From Planctomycetaceae bacterium (GTDB lineage: Bacteria; Planctomycetota; Planctomycetia; Pirellulales; Thermoguttaceae): a stretch of 22,895 bases of DNA. Position numbers and translations under genes: made by a program. Every line of letters starts with the position of its first letter. Positions within the stretch are counted from its first letter, which is position 1. Below the pieces are notes generated by a model. The model searched no databases. It saw nothing but the letters and a program-made list of their open reading frames with translations, and was not told the origin of the DNA. The stretch lies in assembly GCA_031287585.1 (NCBI GenBank), contig JAITST010000087.1, positions 1 through 22,895 on the forward strand, read 5' to 3'. Positions 14,203 through 21,600 of this stretch are shown here, one piece after another.

Positions 14203-16077
14203 ATGCTATACAACATATACATATCATTCTTACTCTTTCTCGCCATCGCCGCGATAAGTCCGGCATTACTATTCTTCTACGAGAAACTCAAACTCCGTTC
14301 CGTGTGTATTTCGCGGCGAATTGCGTCGCATTTTCGTAACGTTAGTCGCGGCGAACTGTTCATCATCTCGCGTGAGTTTCCGCGTAACGTTCACAGTGAA
14401 CTGTATCGCGAGTTACAGAAGTACTTTGCCGAACGTTCCGGTGTGTTCGCAACTGGTGTTGAACCGACATATCAGGAACACGCGGTTTGTATGCTTGATT
14501 GCATTGTCGAAAGCAAGCGGCGGATGGTGCCGATAACGTTTCACAAAATCGGTAACGGTAAATTCGCAACATCGAGTTACGCGAAAAACTGTCTGTGGTT
14601 GTGGAACGAAAGCGGAACTCCAGTCGCAATACTGTTGTCACGAACGCCGAGCGAACGGTTTGTGCCGTGTATCGAAATCGCTGTCCCGAAAAATTCCTCC
14701 GTCATTCCCGAACTCGAATCGCTCATCGAAACACTTGAAAAACGGTACTCGTCGGCAATCGGCGAATACGTGTTGTCGGTCATGGCTCGTCATTTCGGCA
14801 ATATCGACCAAACGAATTTGTTCGTCGTGACACGCGAGTTCCCAAAACGTTTTCATTGCGAACTGTATCTCGAATTACAACAAATGCTGAGCGAACGCGA
14901 AGTCATCCGCGCGTCAGGTATCGAACTCGGCTACGGTGACACGGTTTCGATTAACGCATGTCTGGTCGAGGAGCATAAACAATTCACACCGTTTGAATAT
15001 GTCGAGATTGACGTTGGTGACGAAAAGCCGATTCAGTGCGTAAAAGACGGGCTTTGGTTGCTGGTTGAACAGAGTGAACCGATGGCGTTGTTGCTTTCGC
15101 CGGGTGGTGAAAACAGCAAGGCGGGGTCGATATTGATTGAGATTGCAGTACCGAAAAACTCCGTTGCGGCGGGCGAAACGGAAGTGATGATGAAGCGGCT
15201 TGAAGACGCGGTCAAGCGGAGTGCGATATACCGTAACAAAGTTTTGTCGCTTGAAACGTCGGAAAGTATTTTCTCCGGTCAGTCGATTGGTCTGAAAGTT
15301 TTGCGTATTAAACCAGTCGAACGTGAACAACTAATCTTGCCCGAAAAAACGATTACGTTACTTGAACGTAACTTGTTCGACTTCGCGAGACAACGTGAAC
15401 AATTACGTAATCTAGGTTTGCAAACGAAGAAGGGATTGTTGTTCTACGGACCGCCCGGCACCGGAAAAACGCACACACTTCACTTCATCATTACACGTTT
15501 GAAAAACGAATATACAACGTTCATTTTGGCGGCGGAACAAGTTTCTTTGCTGGACGAATACTGTAAACTAGCACGGCTCTTGCAACCGTCAATGATAATA
15601 ATTGAAGACGTTGACATCATAGCCCGCGAACGTGACCACTCAACAAGCGAACCGTTGCTCAACAGATTGCTAAACGAGATGGACGGCTTGGGTGAAGACG
15701 CGGACGTGCTGTTCCTGCTAACAACGAACCGACCGGAGGAATTGGAAGACGCGTTGCGAAACCGTCCCGGAAGAATTGACCAGGCGATAGAGTTTCCGAA
15801 GCCGGACACGGAAGGAAGAAAAAAACTGACGTTGCTCTACGCACAAAATTTGGAAATCCCAACGGACGTAGTAGAAGCAATAGCAAAAAACACAGAAGGA
15901 GCGAGTGCGGCATTTATGAAGGAACTGATAAGACGTTCAACGCAATTCTTATTTGAAAGAGATGATACCTCAACAAAACTGCAAGAATCCGACTGGAAAA
16001 ATGCGTTAGACGAAATGCTGACAGGAAGTAATTTCGGAGTTTTGAAATTGAATGAGCAGGAGAAATTTATATTGTGA
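14203..16077 (+). CDS. Membrane-anchored AAA ATPase with duplicated N-terminal domain
   Basis: The 624-residue protein has an N-terminal membrane helix (about residues 4-27). After it comes a domain of about 155 residues in two tandem copies (about 36-190 and 190-345). Both copies contain the blocks FxxTREFP or IISREFP (REFP at 57-60 and 211-214), HxELYxELQ, and IEIAVPKNS (near 157-165 and 312-320), at a constant offset of 154-155. The C-terminal AAA domain has Walker A GPPGTGKT (416-423), Walker B MIIIEDVD (464-471), sensor 1 TTNR (507-510) and NRPGRID (520-526) with the arginine fingers. No protease domain follows. It is a classical AAA unfoldase or remodeller, with the duplicated domain presumably binding the substrate; what it acts on is unknown. 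Confidence 0.85.
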   Translation: MLYNIYISFLLFLAIAAISPALLFFYEKLKLRSVCISRRIASHFRNVSRGELFIISREFPRNVHSELYRELQKYFAERSGVFATGVEPTYQEHAVCMLDCIVESKRRMVPITFHKIGNGKFATSSYAKNCLWLWNESGTPVAILLSRTPSERFVPCIEIAVPKNSSVIPELESLIETLEKRYSSAIGEYVLSVMARHFGNIDQTNLFVVTREFPKRFHCELYLELQQMLSEREVIRASGIELGYGDTVSINACLVEEHKQFTPFEYVEIDVGDEKPIQCVKDGLWLLVEQSEPMALLLSPGGENSKAGSILIEIAVPKNSVAAGETEVMMKRLEDAVKRSAIYRNKVLSLETSESIFSGQSIGLKVLRIKPVEREQLILPEKTITLLERNLFDFARQREQLRNLGLQTKKGLLFYGPPGTGKTHTLHFIITRLKNEYTTFILAAEQVSLLDEYCKLARLLQPSMIIIEDVDIIARERDHSTSEPLLNRLLNEMDGLGEDADVLFLLTTNRPEELEDALRNRPGRIDQAIEFPKPDTEGRKKLTLLYAQNLEIPTDVVEAIAKNTEGASAAFMKELIRRSTQFLFERDDTSTKLQESDWKNALDEMLTGSNFGVLKLNEQEKFIL

Positions 16078-16093
16078 GAGCGGTTAGGTAACA

Positions 16094-16121
16094 TTGATAA
16101 ATTCAAATGAAAAACTATACT
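16094..16121 (+). promoter_or_regulatory. Possible promoter for the FAD oxidoreductase gene
   Basis: TTGATA (16094-16099), 16-base spacer, TATACT (16116-16121). If used, the leader would be about 320 bases. The 16078-16450 gap otherwise holds one REP-like hairpin and no gene. Confidence 0.3.
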
Positions 16122-16366
16122 TGTTATGATACTTCCTATTTTCTTTTTTATATGATTTGATTCTGTTAATAGTATTGATTGTTACAAAAAATACCAATAA
16201 CGTTTCCCAAAACGCGACAAACATTCCGTCAAATTGTTTTCTGTTGTCAATTATCACTGCGCCAAGATTTGCAAAAAAACGTGGGCGATGGCCGAAATCT
16301 GTGTTAGAATTTTATATGGGGTGATTTTGTAAACTTACAGAAAACAAATTTTTACTCCTACGGAAT

Positions 16367-16390
16367 TGCCGTCGGCAGTGTCTGACGGCA
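16367..16390. repeat. REP-like palindrome, copy 1 (degenerate)
   Basis: TGCCGTC (16367-16373) and GACGGCA (16384-16390) pair across 10 bases; CAGTG/CACTG gives an overlapping alternative stem. It shares the TTGCCGTCGGC start with the palindromes at 18856 and 20265, and lies in the leader of the FAD gene. Confidence 0.55.
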
Positions 16391-16450
16391 CTGTCCCGTT
16401 CCGAATGCACCCAACAATTTTTCAACAATGTTTTACAAAGGAGACAAATA

Positions 16451-18793
16451 ATGTCAATTCGATTACTATCAGTGTTTTTGATTGCAATGTGTCTGCAATT
16501 TTTTACGGGCAGTACCATTGCCCAGCCGTTCAATTCGCAGACGACAGTGTTTGTCGAAGCGGAATCGTTTGAGAACAAGGGAGGTTGGGTTGTTGACCAG
16601 CAGTTTATCGACTCAATGGGGTCGTCAATTCTCCTCGCTCACGGTATGGGCGAGCCGGTAAACAACGCTCAAACAACTATCAAGTTTCCGAAAGCAGGAA
16701 GGTATAACCTGTTTGTCCGCACACGAAACTGGGTTGCTCCTTGGACAAAAGAATATGCGCCCGGACGTTTCCAACTGATAATCGACGGCAAAATATACCC
16801 GACAACATTCGGTACGGAAGGTGACGCATGGCACTGGCAACGCGGAAAAGAACCGGTTGCTATAACTGCAGACCATCTTGACAAGACACTCGAACTGTTG
16901 GATTTGAGCGGTTTTGACGGACGTGTTGACGCAATTTGTTTATCGTGTGACGAAAATTTTATGCCGCCGAATGATATTAAAGTATTGAAAAAATATCGGC
17001 GTGAGGCACTTCGGCTGCCGGATATTACACCCGACGCGGAAGGCGGCGCGTTCGATATTGTTGTCGTAGGCGGCGGAATTGCGGGAACGTGCGCGGCGAT
17101 TTCGGCGGCACGATTGGGTTTGAATGTTGCGTTGATTCAAGACCGTCCGCTCGTCGGCGGTAACAATAGTTCCGAAATTCGCGTACATTTACAAGGGCGA
17201 ATCAATCTGCCGCCGTATCCGAATCTCGGTAATCTTGTTGCGCAGATGAATCATCGCCGCGACGGAAACGCGATGCCCGCCGATTATTATGAAGATGAGA
17301 AGAAGATGAATTTACTCGCGGCGGAAACTGGTGTCAAAACGTTTTTCTGTACGCACGCTATCGGTGTCGAAATGAACGGGAACAAAATCGCCGCAGTGAT
17401 TGGTAAACATACCGAGACCGGTAAAGAGTTACGCTTTGCGGCTCCGCTGTTCGCTGACTGTACGGGTGACGGTACAGTCGGTTACTATGCCGGAGCGGAT
17501 TGGCGAATGGGACGCGAATCGAAAGCGGAAACCGGCGAATCGCTCGCACCCGAAATTGCGGACAAGATGACAATGGGAGCGTCGGTACAATGGTACTCGG
17601 TCGATACGGATAACGCGACGAAATTTCCGCAGTTGGGTTGGGCGATTCAGTTCAATCATCAAACGGCAAAACCGATGCTCAAAGGCGATTGGGATTGGGA
17701 AACCGGTTTGAATCTTGACCAGATTTGGGATTTCGAGAGAATCCGCGACCACGGATTGCGGGCGGCTTACGGTCATTGGGCGTATATGAAAAATCAGGCG
17801 GGGGGCGATTGGACTGAACGTGTGAAAAATCGTAAACTCGGTTGGGTCGCGTTCATATCGGGGAAACGTGAATCGCGGCGCTTACTTGGCGACGTGATTT
17901 TGCAAGAGCAAGATATTGTTGGACAACGTGAGTGGACGGATGCTTGTGTAACGACAACTTGGACAATTGACCTACACTATCCGACAGACAAAAACGCGAA
18001 GGATTATCCGGGCGAGGAATTTATGACAGTTGCCCGACACAAGCAGATTACTCCGTATGCGATTCCGTACCGTTGTTTGTACTCACGAAACATCGGGAAT
18101 CTTTTTATGGCGGGACGTGACATCAGTGTGACGCACGTTGCGCTCGGTACAATCCGCGTACAGCGTACCGGCGGTATGATGGGCGAAGTTGTCGGTATGG
18201 CAGCGTCACTTTGTAAGAAGCACAATACAACACCGCGTGGTGTTTATCAGTCGCACCTCGACGAATTAAAATCGTTGATGGAAGAAGGTGTTGCACCGCC
18301 GGCGGTTCCGCGAAGCGGTCTGAAAACATCGCAACCGTCTTGGCTGAAAAACGCCGGAAAGAATTTTGCCCGCTGCGCAAAAGTTACGGTATCGAGTGTT
18401 CATTCAAGCGGTCTTTATCCAGCGACTAATGTCAATGACGGAATTTACGACCTCGCGAACAATGCCGCGCGTTGGGTCAGTGATAAGAACGACACGCAAC
18501 ATTGGGTTACGTTTGAGTGGGAAAAACCGGTCAAAATCAACGCTGTTCGGATTATCAGCGGTCAGGCGGGAGACGGTTCACCAAAAACGCCGATCAACGA
18601 TTTTGTGTTACAAAGAACCAGCGACGCGAACAAGTGGGACAATATCGAAGAGACAGTTGTAATCGGTAACGAGCAATGCGATTTCGGTTGTAAATTCCCA
18701 AAAACGGAAGTCAAGCAATTGCGGCTGCTAATAACAACAACGCCGGAAAATATCGCCCGAATCTGGGATGTTGAGTTCTATTGTTTGGAATGA
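16451..18793 (+). CDS. Secreted FAD-dependent oxidoreductase with discoidin domain
   Basis: The 780-residue protein starts with a signal peptide (RLLSVFLIAMCLQFFTGS, cleavage likely after TIAQ), so it is exported. Residues about 30-170 look like a beta-sandwich carbohydrate-binding-type domain (VFVEAESFENKGGWVVD; GRYNLFVRTRNW). At 201-212 FDIVVVGGGIAG is the Rossmann FAD motif, followed by VGGNNSSEIRVHLQG, of the FAD_oxidored (PF12831-like) family; the enzyme part goes to about 615. Residues about 638-780 form an F5/8 type C (discoidin) domain (ATNVNDG; RWVSDKND; ending IWDVEFYC). AAAGGAGA supports ATG 16451. I infer oxidation of a sugar or glycan-linked substrate outside the cytoplasm; the substrate is not visible. 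It is probably transcribed alone. Confidence 0.88.
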   Translation: MSIRLLSVFLIAMCLQFFTGSTIAQPFNSQTTVFVEAESFENKGGWVVDQQFIDSMGSSILLAHGMGEPVNNAQTTIKFPKAGRYNLFVRTRNWVAPWTKEYAPGRFQLIIDGKIYPTTFGTEGDAWHWQRGKEPVAITADHLDKTLELLDLSGFDGRVDAICLSCDENFMPPNDIKVLKKYRREALRLPDITPDAEGGAFDIVVVGGGIAGTCAAISAARLGLNVALIQDRPLVGGNNSSEIRVHLQGRINLPPYPNLGNLVAQMNHRRDGNAMPADYYEDEKKMNLLAAETGVKTFFCTHAIGVEMNGNKIAAVIGKHTETGKELRFAAPLFADCTGDGTVGYYAGADWRMGRESKAETGESLAPEIADKMTMGASVQWYSVDTDNATKFPQLGWAIQFNHQTAKPMLKGDWDWETGLNLDQIWDFERIRDHGLRAAYGHWAYMKNQAGGDWTERVKNRKLGWVAFISGKRESRRLLGDVILQEQDIVGQREWTDACVTTTWTIDLHYPTDKNAKDYPGEEFMTVARHKQITPYAIPYRCLYSRNIGNLFMAGRDISVTHVALGTIRVQRTGGMMGEVVGMAASLCKKHNTTPRGVYQSHLDELKSLMEEGVAPPAVPRSGLKTSQPSWLKNAGKNFARCAKVTVSSVHSSGLYPATNVNDGIYDLANNAARWVSDKNDTQHWVTFEWEKPVKINAVRIISGQAGDGSPKTPINDFVLQRTSDANKWDNIEETVVIGNEQCDFGCKFPKTEVKQLRLLITTTPENIARIWDVEFYCLE

Positions 18794-18855
18794 GTAAAAT
18801 CTGTGTGTTATCGCATTGTTAAAAAGTTCACGTGAATCGAAGCAACACACCATTG

Positions 18856-18875
18856 CCGTCGGCTTCAGCCGACGG
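18856..18875. repeat. REP-like palindrome, copy 2
   Basis: CCGTCGGCT-TC-AGCCGACGG, a 9-bp perfect stem with 2-base loop, preceded by CATTG. Same family as 20265-20284. Confidence 0.75.
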
Positions 18876-18879
18876 AGTG

Positions 18880-18977
18880 TCACGAGTAAACCTTATTTGG
18901 AAAAACAAATTAATACTTTTCGTTTTTTCAAATTAGGTTTGCCCGCGGCGTTTGGGAGAAAATTTCAATCGTGTTCG
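18880..18977. repeat. Shortened copy of the right-end fold-back element
   Basis: The arm at 18888-18906 (AAACCTTATTTGGAAAAAC) is inverted at 18922-18940 with 17 of 19 matches. The stretch CAAATTAGGTTTG and then AAATTTCAATCGTGTT at 18960-18975 match the inner and outer parts of the 229-bp element at 22579-22807; the left terminal repeat is missing. The minus-strand gene at 18965 takes its last codons and stop from this repeat end. Confidence 0.65.
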
Positions 18978-19960
18978 TTATATGTTCGTTTCCGTCCCAG
19001 CGGCAGCAGCACCGATGATACCGCGAGTTCGGTTAGTATCGATATCATACGTTGTACAGCCGCCACGACCAGTGCGATAGTTTCTGGTGTCAGGTCGTTG
19101 TTGCTGGTTAGTTGTTGTGTCGCGAGCGCGGCAAAGTAGAACGTTAGAAGTTGTGCCAACGCCCAGTCACGAACACCGATTCCGCCTGGCATCATCGCGA
19201 GGAATCCCAAAACAGTTGACAACGCAACCGCCGCTGTGAATCGCGGTAAATGTTCGGTTAGCGAACCGGTTTCAAAACCAAGTCCCCGAATAGATGCCCA
19301 AAGACAACAGCCGAGCAAAATCCATGTCACACACATCAAACACCAACCGTAAGCAAGCGACAACAGATTAATGTTTTGTAGTTTTTCGTCAATGTCCGCC
19401 GCCGTCTTACTGATTTTTATCCGCTTCGTTACCGCACGAAAAACAGGTGGATAAATCGGTAACGCAGTCACGACCATCATAGCAATCGCGGCAAGAACGA
19501 GCATCGTATGTTGTTCGTTCTCACGAAACCAGACCAGAATTATCGCCGCAGAAATAAATCCACCAACCGCCATCATCAATAAAGTCTCAAAGAAAACCGC
19601 GATACTGGCAAACGTAGCACTGACACGCTCGCTCTTCACCAATCCCGCCCGCAACAAAACTACAACTGCTTTGCCCGGTACATACTTGCCAAGATGTCCG
19701 ATGTAATAAGCCCGAAGCGTAGTAAGCACCGCCGGACGCTGCCCGAGCCGCCGCATTATAAAAAACCAAAACGCACAAGGCGGCAAGTAAGCAACCGCAT
19801 ACAACACCCCCGACAACAACAACCAACCATAATGAAAATCCCATGTATGCTTCGACAACTCACCCCACGACTTGTTCAACTCCTTATAAACCCAAATCGC
19901 AACCAGTGCGAGAATAACAATCTTGAAGACAAAAACAATATGCTTTTTATATTTTGACAT
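18965..19960 (-). CDS. Flippase-like membrane protein (LPG synthase TM / UPF0104 family)
   Basis: The 331-residue protein is almost wholly hydrophobic, with about eight membrane helices beginning at FVFKIVILALVAIWVY (about residues 10-25). It has the family's two conserved blocks: YYIGHLGKYVPGKAVVVLLRA (in parts, near 85-106) and FLAMMPGGIGVRDWALAQLL (near 251-270). This is the lysylphosphatidylglycerol-synthase transmembrane region without the aminoacyl-transferase domain, a group often annotated as flippase-like and found near glycosyltransferases. The last residues (NEHD) and the TGA stop lie in a repeat end, so the C-terminus may have been changed by insertion. A good promoter stands upstream on the minus strand. 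Confidence 0.85.
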   Translation of the reverse strand: MSKYKKHIVFVFKIVILALVAIWVYKELNKSWGELSKHTWDFHYGWLLLSGVLYAVAYLPPCAFWFFIMRRLGQRPAVLTTLRAYYIGHLGKYVPGKAVVVLLRAGLVKSERVSATFASIAVFFETLLMMAVGGFISAAIILVWFRENEQHTMLVLAAIAMMVVTALPIYPPVFRAVTKRIKISKTAADIDEKLQNINLLSLAYGWCLMCVTWILLGCCLWASIRGLGFETGSLTEHLPRFTAAVALSTVLGFLAMMPGGIGVRDWALAQLLTFYFAALATQQLTSNNDLTPETIALVVAAVQRMISILTELAVSSVLLPLGRKRTYNEHD

Positions 19961-20007
19961 TTGAACCGTCGGGGGTTAGAAGTGTTTTGAGGTTAAATCA
20001 AAACAAA

Positions 20008-20036
20008 AGAATAACGCAAGGTGTACAAAATGTCAA
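20008..20036 (-). promoter_or_regulatory. Promoter of the flippase-like gene
   Basis: Read on the minus strand: TTGACA (20036-20031), 17-base spacer, TATTCT (20013-20008). The start codon at 19960 is about 40 bases beyond the expected transcript start. Confidence 0.65.
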
Positions 20037-20141
20037 GTGTGTGTTTGGGGTAGAATTATACTGGTAACGGTTGAAAATTGATAATTGTTCACGGGAAAAG
20101 CACCGTTTTCGTCGGTTAAAACCGAAGGCAATAAATAATAA

Positions 20142-20251
20142 TAGACTTGTTCGTAAACGTGAGAATAGGAAAAATAAGTGTTTTGGTTAAGCAAAATATT
20201 CCGCATTTTTCAACAATTCCAACGCCCCGTTTTAGTTTCCGAACAAGTCTA
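20142..20251. mobile_element. MITE-like element, copy 2 (106 bp, TA flanks)
   Basis: Ends GACTTGTTCGTAAAC (20144-20158) and GTTTCCGAACAAGTC (20235-20249), with TA at both sides. One TIR mismatch. Same length and orientation as the element at 12735-12840, about 89% identical by eye. Ten bases further on lies a REP-like palindrome. Confidence 0.85.
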
Positions 20252-20264
20252 ATAAATAACATTG

Positions 20265-20284
20265 CCGTCGGCTGCAGCCGACGG
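20265..20284. repeat. REP-like palindrome, copy 3
   Basis: CCGTCGGCTGCAGCCGACGG is a perfect 20-base palindrome, preceded by CATTG as at 18851. A more degenerate relative (TCGGTT-AA-AACCGA) is at 20112-20125. Confidence 0.75.
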
Positions 20285-20361
20285 AAACGGGGACGCGACT
20301 GAAGACGTTGTGCAATACGTGTTAGTTACCTTTATTTTTCACCTTTAAACCAAAAGTTCCT

Positions 20362-20447
20362 TCTAATAACTTGCCGAGATTTTAATAGTCAGTATAATGA
20401 AAACACTTTCATTGTACCAACTATTAATTTCTCGGCAAGTTATTAGA
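20362..20447. repeat. 86-base fold-back element downstream of the DUF1080 gene
   Basis: Outer arms 20362-20389 and 20420-20447 (TCTAATAACTTGCCGAGA at the end) match at 26 of 28 positions. After a 2/2 internal loop, GTATAATGAAA (20392-20402) pairs with TTTCATTGTAC (20407-20417) around a 4-base loop. On the minus strand it starts 26 bases after the DUF1080 stop, so it may end that transcript, though no T-run follows. Confidence 0.8.
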
Positions 20448-20473
20448 GGGACCCCGTAGTTAAAAAGCATAAT

Positions 20474-21250
20474 TCACTTCCCACCTCTCAACAAATTCAA
20501 AATCGGTCGCGGTCTCGGCGCACATTTTACAACCGATGCGGTTTCGCGTATCGTCAACTTCTGAATCCACACCTCGCTGCCGTGATCTTGTACCATAATA
20601 TGACCGCTCTCAATCGCACCGAAATCTAACGTCTCGTTAAACTTACTATCCGCGAGGCGTTTCTTCCAATCTGCCGAACCGACACAAATATCGACAACCT
20701 TCACGCCGTTGAGATAGTGAACGATATGTCTGCCGTTGACAATCACCCGCGACTTATTAACTTCTCCGTATGGCTTCACAACATTCTTATTCGATGGCGG
20801 AATAATATCGTACAACGCCCCTGATTCGTGCTTTGGGCGTTTACCTTCACCGTTATTCGCGTCGTCGAGAAATTGGTACTCGCAACCAAGCCAGCCGCCC
20901 TTGCTGTACTTATCAAACTTGTATTTAATACCAGAATTACCGCCCTTCGCAATCGACCATTCAAAATCCATCACAAAATTTTTATACGTCTTAACAGTCA
21001 TAATGTCGCCTGCGTTCGACTTACGGTGCAGCACACCATCAACAATTTCCCAACCGTTATTGACTGGTTTGCCGTCAATTTTAGTCCAGCCGTCAAACGA
21101 CCCGTCAGCACTAATCAACGAAACTGGCTGCGTACAATTAATCGCCGTCGGCTTAATAATTCGATGCCCGTTAAAACCAACGGCAAAAACACTCACCTCA
21201 AAAAACAACAGAAACAAAAAGGTTACAACACAAATTTGACTACGCATCAT
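20474..21250 (-). CDS. Secreted DUF1080 (3-keto-disaccharide hydrolase-like) protein
   Basis: The 258-residue protein starts MMRSQICVVTFLFLLFFEVS with a signal peptide, so it is exported. The rest is a DUF1080 concanavalin-like beta-sandwich: WTKIDGKPVNNGWEIVDGVL (about residues 53-72), YKNFVMDFEW, GNSGIKYKF, CEYQFLDD, HESGALYDI, NKSRVIVNGRHIVHYLNG and SGHIMVQDHGSEVWI. Some family members hydrolyse 3-keto-glycosides made by FAD or NAD oxidoreductases; the FAD enzyme 1.7 kb away could fit, but that link is inference. GGAG six bases before the ATG at 21250 selects this start rather than one at 21334, which lacks a site and would hide the signal peptide. Confidence 0.88.
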   Translation of the reverse strand: MMRSQICVVTFLFLLFFEVSVFAVGFNGHRIIKPTAINCTQPVSLISADGSFDGWTKIDGKPVNNGWEIVDGVLHRKSNAGDIMTVKTYKNFVMDFEWSIAKGGNSGIKYKFDKYSKGGWLGCEYQFLDDANNGEGKRPKHESGALYDIIPPSNKNVVKPYGEVNKSRVIVNGRHIVHYLNGVKVVDICVGSADWKKRLADSKFNETLDFGAIESGHIMVQDHGSEVWIQKLTIRETASVVKCAPRPRPILNLLRGGK

Positions 21251-21363
21251 TAGGTACTCCAAAAGGTTAGGAAGTAAAAACAAAACAAAAATTACTAATC
21301 GCGACTCTCTACGTCTGCCTGTTAAAATAGACAAACTGCGAAGATTTATCGGTTAATTCAAAA

Positions 21364-21391
21364 ATTATATCTCACATTGAATCTTTATAAA
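21364..21391 (-). promoter_or_regulatory. Possible promoter of the DUF1080 gene
   Basis: On the minus strand: TTTATA (21391-21386), 16-base spacer, TATAAT (21369-21364), about 110 bases before the start codon. The -35 box is poor. Confidence 0.35.
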
Positions 21392-21600
21392 ACCCCTATC
21401 CAAAAACAGATGCCCGAATTATCAATACAATCAAAAAATAACCCATACCACCCACACAACCCGACCTGACAATAACAGTCACGAAAAACAAACAACCGAC
21501 CAAGAAACTAATCAAGCGAACTCAAATCACGGACGAAAACGTTAAGAAACGCCGAGCAGTGGCCGGTATCAAAGTTTTTATGAACGTCAACAAAACCTAA

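Noticed and set aside
18816..19139. 107-residue plus-strand frame after the FAD gene
   Set aside because: It covers a REP palindrome and a repeat and then runs antisense to the flippase-like gene; composition is not protein-like.
20736..21239. 167-residue plus-strand frame
   Set aside because: Antisense shadow of the DUF1080 gene, which has clear domain motifs.
21251..21334. Longer start of the DUF1080 gene at 21334
   Set aside because: No ribosome site there; GGAG stands just before 21250, and the signal peptide begins at that ATG.
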